A program made the position numbers and the translations under genes. Below, piece by piece: positions 60,215-64,000 of a stretch of 64,000 nucleotides of DNA (the stretch's first letter is position 1; each line of letters opens with the position of its first letter). Source of the stretch: Aquimarina pacifica (GTDB taxonomy: Bacteria; Bacteroidota; Bacteroidia; Flavobacteriales; Flavobacteriaceae); the NCBI RefSeq assembly GCF_000520955.1, contig NZ_JACC01000039.1:1-64000 (forward strand). Direction: 5' to 3'. Under the pieces are notes generated by a model, which was given only the letters and a program-made list of their open reading frames with translations, was not told where the DNA came from and ran no database searches.

Positions 60215-61357
60215 ATGAAAAACCAAATTACACGAATGCGCATAGGTGAAGGCCGAATTAGTGGAGCTATTTCTATATTTCTTGGGTCTCTATCTTTGGT
60301 CGGGATATTGTGTTTTAAATTTCCAGAACAATTAACAACTCCTGAGTTTCGTGAAATTTACACAGCAGATATGGTCGAAAATCTAATGCTTGGTGGTATT
60401 ATCGCGACATTTCTTTTTGCACTGGTTAGTATATTACTCAATAAAAATAAAAAAAATGCGGTAATCGGAATTTCCTTGGGAGTACTAGCAATAGTATTTG
60501 GCGGATTTACAGTCGAAGGTAGAGCTGTAGAAAAAATAGAATGGAGTATTGGTTTAGACTGGCTAATTCTGGATTTATTTATTATGGCACTTTTGTTTGT
60601 CCCTATAGAGCTTGCCTTTCCTAAAAACAAATTACAGTCAAAATTTCATGAAGAATGGAGAACCGACCTTATTTATTTCGGAATAAGTCATTTAGCAATC
60701 CAATTATTTGGGGTCATAACGAAAAAACCTGCAGTTGCATTTTTTGGTTGGATGAACCTAGAACAAGTTCACTTATGGGTCTCAGAATTACCTTTTGTAA
60801 TTGAATTATTCTTAGCGCTATTTATAACAGATATATTTCAGTATTGGGCACATAGATTTTTTCATTCTCACCATTATTTATGGAGGTTTCACTCGATACA
60901 TCATTCAACACAAAACATGGATTGGCTTGCAGGATCACGAACTCATTTTATAGATATATTCTTTACTCGTAGTGTATCCTATATTCCTCTTTATGTATTA
61001 GGATTTTCTACACTAACCTTTAATGTCTATATCTTGTTTATCGCCATTCATGCGGTTTTAATCCATGCCAATACAAGAATTAATTTTGGATTCTTAAAAT
61101 ACATTATAACCACTCCACAATATCATCATTGGCATCATTGCGAAGAACCTGAACATTACGGAAATAATTTTGCGGTCGTCTTCCCTTTCATAGATAAAAT
61201 TTTTGGAACCTATTATCTTCCGGGTAATGAATGGCCCAAAGGAACAGGATTAATTGATGCATCATTTCCAAAAGGATTCGTTAAACAACTTGTCTTTCCT
61301 TTTATGAAAAACCCTTTTAAAAATGATTTACTGCCAGAAGAAAGGAGTAAACGATAA
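60215..61357 (+). CDS. Sterol desaturase / fatty-acid hydroxylase superfamily protein
   Basis: 380 aa. An extra N-terminal part with three to four membrane segments (about 15-160) precedes the hydroxylase domain. The conserved His clusters are all present: HRFFHSHHYLWRFHSIHH (H-x-x-x-H and H-x-x-H-H, about 212-229), then YHHWHHCEEPEHYGNNF (H-x-x-H-H). These ligate a di-iron centre. Bacterial members hydroxylate lipids or carotenoids in the membrane, so a membrane lipid is the likely substrate. It ends FGTYYLPGNEWPKGTGL, as usual. A stand-alone gene. Confidence 0.9.
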   Translation: MKNQITRMRIGEGRISGAISIFLGSLSLVGILCFKFPEQLTTPEFREIYTADMVENLMLGGIIATFLFALVSILLNKNKKNAVIGISLGVLAIVFGGFTVEGRAVEKIEWSIGLDWLILDLFIMALLFVPIELAFPKNKLQSKFHEEWRTDLIYFGISHLAIQLFGVITKKPAVAFFGWMNLEQVHLWVSELPFVIELFLALFITDIFQYWAHRFFHSHHYLWRFHSIHHSTQNMDWLAGSRTHFIDIFFTRSVSYIPLYVLGFSTLTFNVYILFIAIHAVLIHANTRINFGFLKYIITTPQYHHWHHCEEPEHYGNNFAVVFPFIDKIFGTYYLPGNEWPKGTGLIDASFPKGFVKQLVFPFMKNPFKNDLLPEERSKR

Positions 61358-61585
61358 CTCATTAATAAACATATATAGTTATCAATAATGTATTTTCTAC
61401 AACCCTATTAATTAAGTAATAAGGTGTAATAACTTTATAAATTTGATTAGAAGTACTTTTCCAAGAAAAAGGGATTGCTCCTTGATCATGTACTATTTTA
61501 GTCTATACCAGGAGTACGTATGTCCCAATTGGTCAATAAAAAATAACAATTCAGCACATAAAAATAGATAGACTCAATATTATAT

Positions 61586-62248
61586 ATGATTTTTGGACCT
61601 CTAAATTCTACTATGGAAAAAACGATACAAATTTTAATATATATTCATGCCGCATTTGGGGGTATTTCTTTATTAACAGGCTTAATATCAATGATTGCAA
61701 AAAAAGGAAGGTCCGTTCATAAGAAATTTGGACTGTTTTTTTTCTATTCGATGATGTTATCAGGAATTATAGCAATGATAGTAGCGGTATTGCCTAATCA
61801 TGAAAACCCTTTTCTTTTTGCTGTAGGAATTTTTAGTTTATACTTTGTTCTAACCGGAAATAGAGCCTTAAATTTTAAAAGAAAAAACCCTAGTCTGAAA
61901 ATTGATAAATCGATAGCAATCATTATGATTGTTACTGGTATATTAATGATTTCATTACCCATTATAATTGCAAATAGGCTGAACATAATTCTTGTTGTTT
62001 TTGCACTTGTAGGAATTATTTTTTCTGTAAAAGATTTACTTTTATTTAGAAAACCAGAATTACTTAGAAAAAAATGGCTGAAACTACATTTAGGAAAAAT
62101 GATTGGTGGATATATTTCTGCCACTACAGCATTTGTGGTTGTAAATAACTTTTTACCAAGTATATATGGCTGGTTTGTCCCAGGAATTATCGGCGGATTT
62201 ATAATAGCATATTGGACAAGGAGAGTAAATAAAAACAGGTACCCATAA
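61586..62248 (+). CDS. DUF2306-like integral membrane protein
   Basis: 220 aa from the first ATG, or 211 aa from the ATG at 61613 (MEKTIQILIYIHAAFGG). The latter removes a non-hydrophobic start and may be the true one. Six or so hydrophobic segments span the protein. IHAAFGGISLLTGLISMIAK and KGRSVHKKFGLFFFYSM carry the His and basic loop pattern of DUF2306-type proteins (K-x-x-x-H-x-x-x-G). The C-terminal half repeats this with HLGKMIGGYISATTAFVV. Function is unknown, perhaps haem or electron-transfer related, as suggested for similar four-to-six-helix families. Confidence 0.65.
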   Translation: MIFGPLNSTMEKTIQILIYIHAAFGGISLLTGLISMIAKKGRSVHKKFGLFFFYSMMLSGIIAMIVAVLPNHENPFLFAVGIFSLYFVLTGNRALNFKRKNPSLKIDKSIAIIMIVTGILMISLPIIIANRLNIILVVFALVGIIFSVKDLLLFRKPELLRKKWLKLHLGKMIGGYISATTAFVVVNNFLPSIYGWFVPGIIGGFIIAYWTRRVNKNRYP

Positions 62249-62581
62249 GGTCCTTATTATACAGAAGTATATAAATACTAACTTTCTATTTTACTCTAAA
62301 ATAAAACAGCTCTTATCAAATAAAAACTTTGCAAAAATAAGTTCATAAAAATAAAAGGAATAGCTACCGACAAACTTTAATTAATAAAACTAAATCATGT
62401 TTTACTATATCGTCATGATTTTTGTGTAAAATTTTAAAAACGTAAATTGCGAGCCCATAAAATAAAGCTAGAGCTTATTAGAATAAAAAGTATTTTTTCT
62501 GATTTGTACTTGTATTCATAAAACCGTTTACAAGCAAAGAACATTGTATCTAGTACGATAAAAGAGTAATATCTAAACAAA

Positions 62582-63679
62582 ATGAATATAAAAATTATGA
62601 AATCATTATTTACAATGCCGCTCTTGATGATTGGTCTAGTATTTTTCCTGAATAGTTGCTCAAATGCCAAGAAAAAACCAACAGATGAAAGTAATACTGA
62701 AAATGTAGATGAGAAGATTGCAGAAAATATAAAAGAGGTTAAGTATCCTAGTGATGTGATTCCATTTTTTGAAAAATGGAAAATTTTATTGGGTGATGGT
62801 ACTAAGTCTAAAGAATTAATCAATTATGAAAATAAAGACTTCTTTTATCTTCAAAATGATGGTAAAACAAATTGGGTAGTTTATAAAACACCAAATTCTG
62901 GAATCACTTCAAAAACTTCTAGTAATACTAGAACAGAATTGCACCAAAAGGAATATTGGAAAACAGAAACCGGAGGAAAATTAACAGGTACCTTAAAGGT
63001 AATGCATGTATCAACCTCAGGTGACCCTAGAGTAGCCGCTTCATATTCTGTGGTAGTTGGGCAAATCCATAGTAACGATGGGCATAAAAACGAACCGCTA
63101 AAAATATGTTACAAAAAATTTCCGGGCCAAGAGAAAGGATCTGTGTATTGGAATTATGAAATCAATACTGAAGGTGATAATTCTAACAGATGGGACTTTT
63201 CGACTGCTGTTTGGGGGTATGATATGTCCGTTGTAGGGCCTGATGCCACTACAAATCCTGAAGAACCAGCAGATGGTATTGCTTTAGGAGAAGAATTTAG
63301 TTATGAAGTAAATGTATTTGAAGGTATCATGTATCTAACATTTACAAGTGAAGGTCACCCAACAAAAACATTTACCAAGAATCTTCTGGCTTCTGATTTC
63401 GCAAAACCCTCTGATATACCTCAGCAAACAAGAGATTTATTTTTTCCGATAGGTCAAAAAGGTACAGAAAAACCTAATGCTTATAAAGGAGAGCTAAATT
63501 ACTTTAAACAAGGAGCCTACAACCAAACTAACGGAAAAGACCCAAAAAAGAATATCGTTTGGTGTGCAGGAGCCGAAATTTATAACGGTGATATCTCAAA
63601 ACAGTATGAAAATGGGTCTTATACAGAAGTGTGGTTTAAGGATGCAACCGTGGGTGCGGCTGTAAATCCAAACAAATAA
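62582..63679 (+). CDS. PL7-family alginate lyase, lipoprotein
   Basis: 365 aa. The lipoprotein signal peptide ends FLNSC. A PL7 alginate-lyase domain (about 55-365) shows the three family motifs in order: NTRTELHQ (usual R-[ST]-E-L-R, here H in the last place), VVVGQIHSNDG (Q-I-H, the type often linked to polyguluronate or mixed-block cleavage) and LNYFKQGAYNQT (Y-F-K-x-G-x-Y-x-Q). These carry the catalytic Arg, Gln, His and Tyr. It cleaves alginate by beta-elimination at the cell surface or in the periplasm, fitting a marine, algae-associated lifestyle. It is not in a visible polysaccharide-utilisation cluster; the SusCD genes may lie beyond the window. Confidence 0.92.
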   Translation: MNIKIMKSLFTMPLLMIGLVFFLNSCSNAKKKPTDESNTENVDEKIAENIKEVKYPSDVIPFFEKWKILLGDGTKSKELINYENKDFFYLQNDGKTNWVVYKTPNSGITSKTSSNTRTELHQKEYWKTETGGKLTGTLKVMHVSTSGDPRVAASYSVVVGQIHSNDGHKNEPLKICYKKFPGQEKGSVYWNYEINTEGDNSNRWDFSTAVWGYDMSVVGPDATTNPEEPADGIALGEEFSYEVNVFEGIMYLTFTSEGHPTKTFTKNLLASDFAKPSDIPQQTRDLFFPIGQKGTEKPNAYKGELNYFKQGAYNQTNGKDPKKNIVWCAGAEIYNGDISKQYENGSYTEVWFKDATVGAAVNPNK

Positions 63680-63805
63680 TGTTTAGTCAGTAGATGCTAA
63701 AGTAAATTTACAAAGGCTAACTAGTTTTTGTTATAGCATATCATTGCCATACGATAACATTTTAGCCAGAATAACTAAGCATATAAGTTACAGATTACAA
63801 ATACA

Positions 63806-63836
63806 AGAGGTTATTTAGTAAAATAACCTCTTTTTT
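63806..63836. terminator. Intrinsic terminator after the alginate lyase
   Basis: The stem AGAGGTTATT (63806-63815) pairs with AATAACCTCT (63822-63831) around a 6-nt loop, followed by six T. The near-symmetric A/T flanks suggest it works in both directions. Confidence 0.75.
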
Positions 63837-63845
63837 GATATTATA

Positions 63846-63941
63846 TCATTGAATAAATTTATGGGCATGATCATCACTATTTACCTGTAAGTATTGTCTG
63901 TATTTTTTTATATTGATCTTGGTTTCTGTGGTCTTATACAT
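63846..63941 (-). CDS. Possible 31-residue ORF, convergent with the alginate lyase
   Basis: The minus-strand ATG at 63941 gives MYKTTETKINIKKYRQYLQV and ends HAHKFIQ at the stop 63846-63848, beside the bidirectional terminator. The composition is plausible for a small protein or the tail of a longer decayed gene, but nothing confirms expression. Confidence 0.2.
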   Translation of the reverse strand: MYKTTETKINIKKYRQYLQVNSDDHAHKFIQ

Positions 63942-63970
63942 TGATTCACCTTGGATATAAACTAAAGAGA

Positions 63971-64000
63971 ATGAGAACTAAAATATTAACTATTTTAAAA
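63971..64000 (+). CDS. Start of a gene running off the window
   Basis: ATG at 63971 preceded by AAAGAGA. The first codons read MRTKILTILK, the look of a signal peptide start. Only 10 codons are inside the window. Confidence 0.35.
   Translation, partial: MRTKILTILK

Overview
The window is AT-rich DNA from a member of the Bacteroidota, most likely a marine member of the Flavobacteriia. The signs are low GC, many Bacteroidota-style lipoproteins with short signal peptides ending in a lipobox Cys, TAnnTTTG promoter elements, YHYH and SIMPL proteins, LytTR signalling, a DUF5018-like lipoprotein and a PL7 alginate lyase. No rRNA, tRNA, CRISPR array or phage structural gene was seen.

The main feature is the first ~40 kb. 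It is organised like a chromosomal integron cassette array, with no integrase visible in the window. Mostly single, short, functionally unrelated genes lie head to tail on the + strand. Many gaps between them hold a repeated element of about 60-240 bp. Its two arms are imperfect reverse complements, it starts with AAC at or just after the upstream stop codon, and it ends with GTT shortly before the downstream start codon. For ten cassettes the ~10 bases starting at GTT are complementary to the ~10 bases ending at AAC of the same cassette (for example GTTGTGCGTA...TACGCACAAC). This is what circularising cassettes with attC sites would give. One cassette (SIMPL protein, 32659-33517) carries the textbook integron cores GTTAGGC and GCCTAAC. 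At least four arm families exist (called A, B, C and E here), and some sites are A/B hybrids.

Layout. 1-14.1 kb: cassettes (YD-repeat-like lipoprotein, membrane proteins, SH3b proteins, AraC regulator plus DUF885 hydrolase, glyoxalase-like, PhyH dioxygenase, LprI-like, TPM domain). 14.2-17.7 kb: a non-cassette block in which a LytTR two-component system diverges from a beta-lactamase-fold protein lacking its catalytic motifs. 17.8-35.2 kb: more cassettes (caspase-like, S41 peptidase, amidohydrolase, C-N hydrolase, AAC(3)-I-like acetyltransferase, DUF2200, AraC/GyrI-like, methyltransferase, SIMPL, DJ-1-like, DinB), with remnants of one insertion sequence at three places. 35.7-38.2 kb: SDR-AraC-membrane protein operon ending in a terminator. 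38.2-40.3 kb: decayed cassettes, including a pseudogene copy of the TPM cassette and a second catalytically empty serine-hydrolase-fold lipoprotein.

From 40.5 kb to the end the sites are absent or badly decayed. Genes are still almost all on +, often have their own terminators, and look like ordinary accessory chromosome (SH3b, DinB, GNAT, cupin, ABM/AraC, hydrolase/Crp/MBL, zinc-ribbon membrane protein, SRPBCC, two YHYH proteins, a carboxyethylornithine-synthase-like enzyme on -, sterol-desaturase family, PL7 alginate lyase).

Several plausible starts differ from the longest open frame because frames often run open through the preceding boundary site. The chosen starts and reasons are given per gene.
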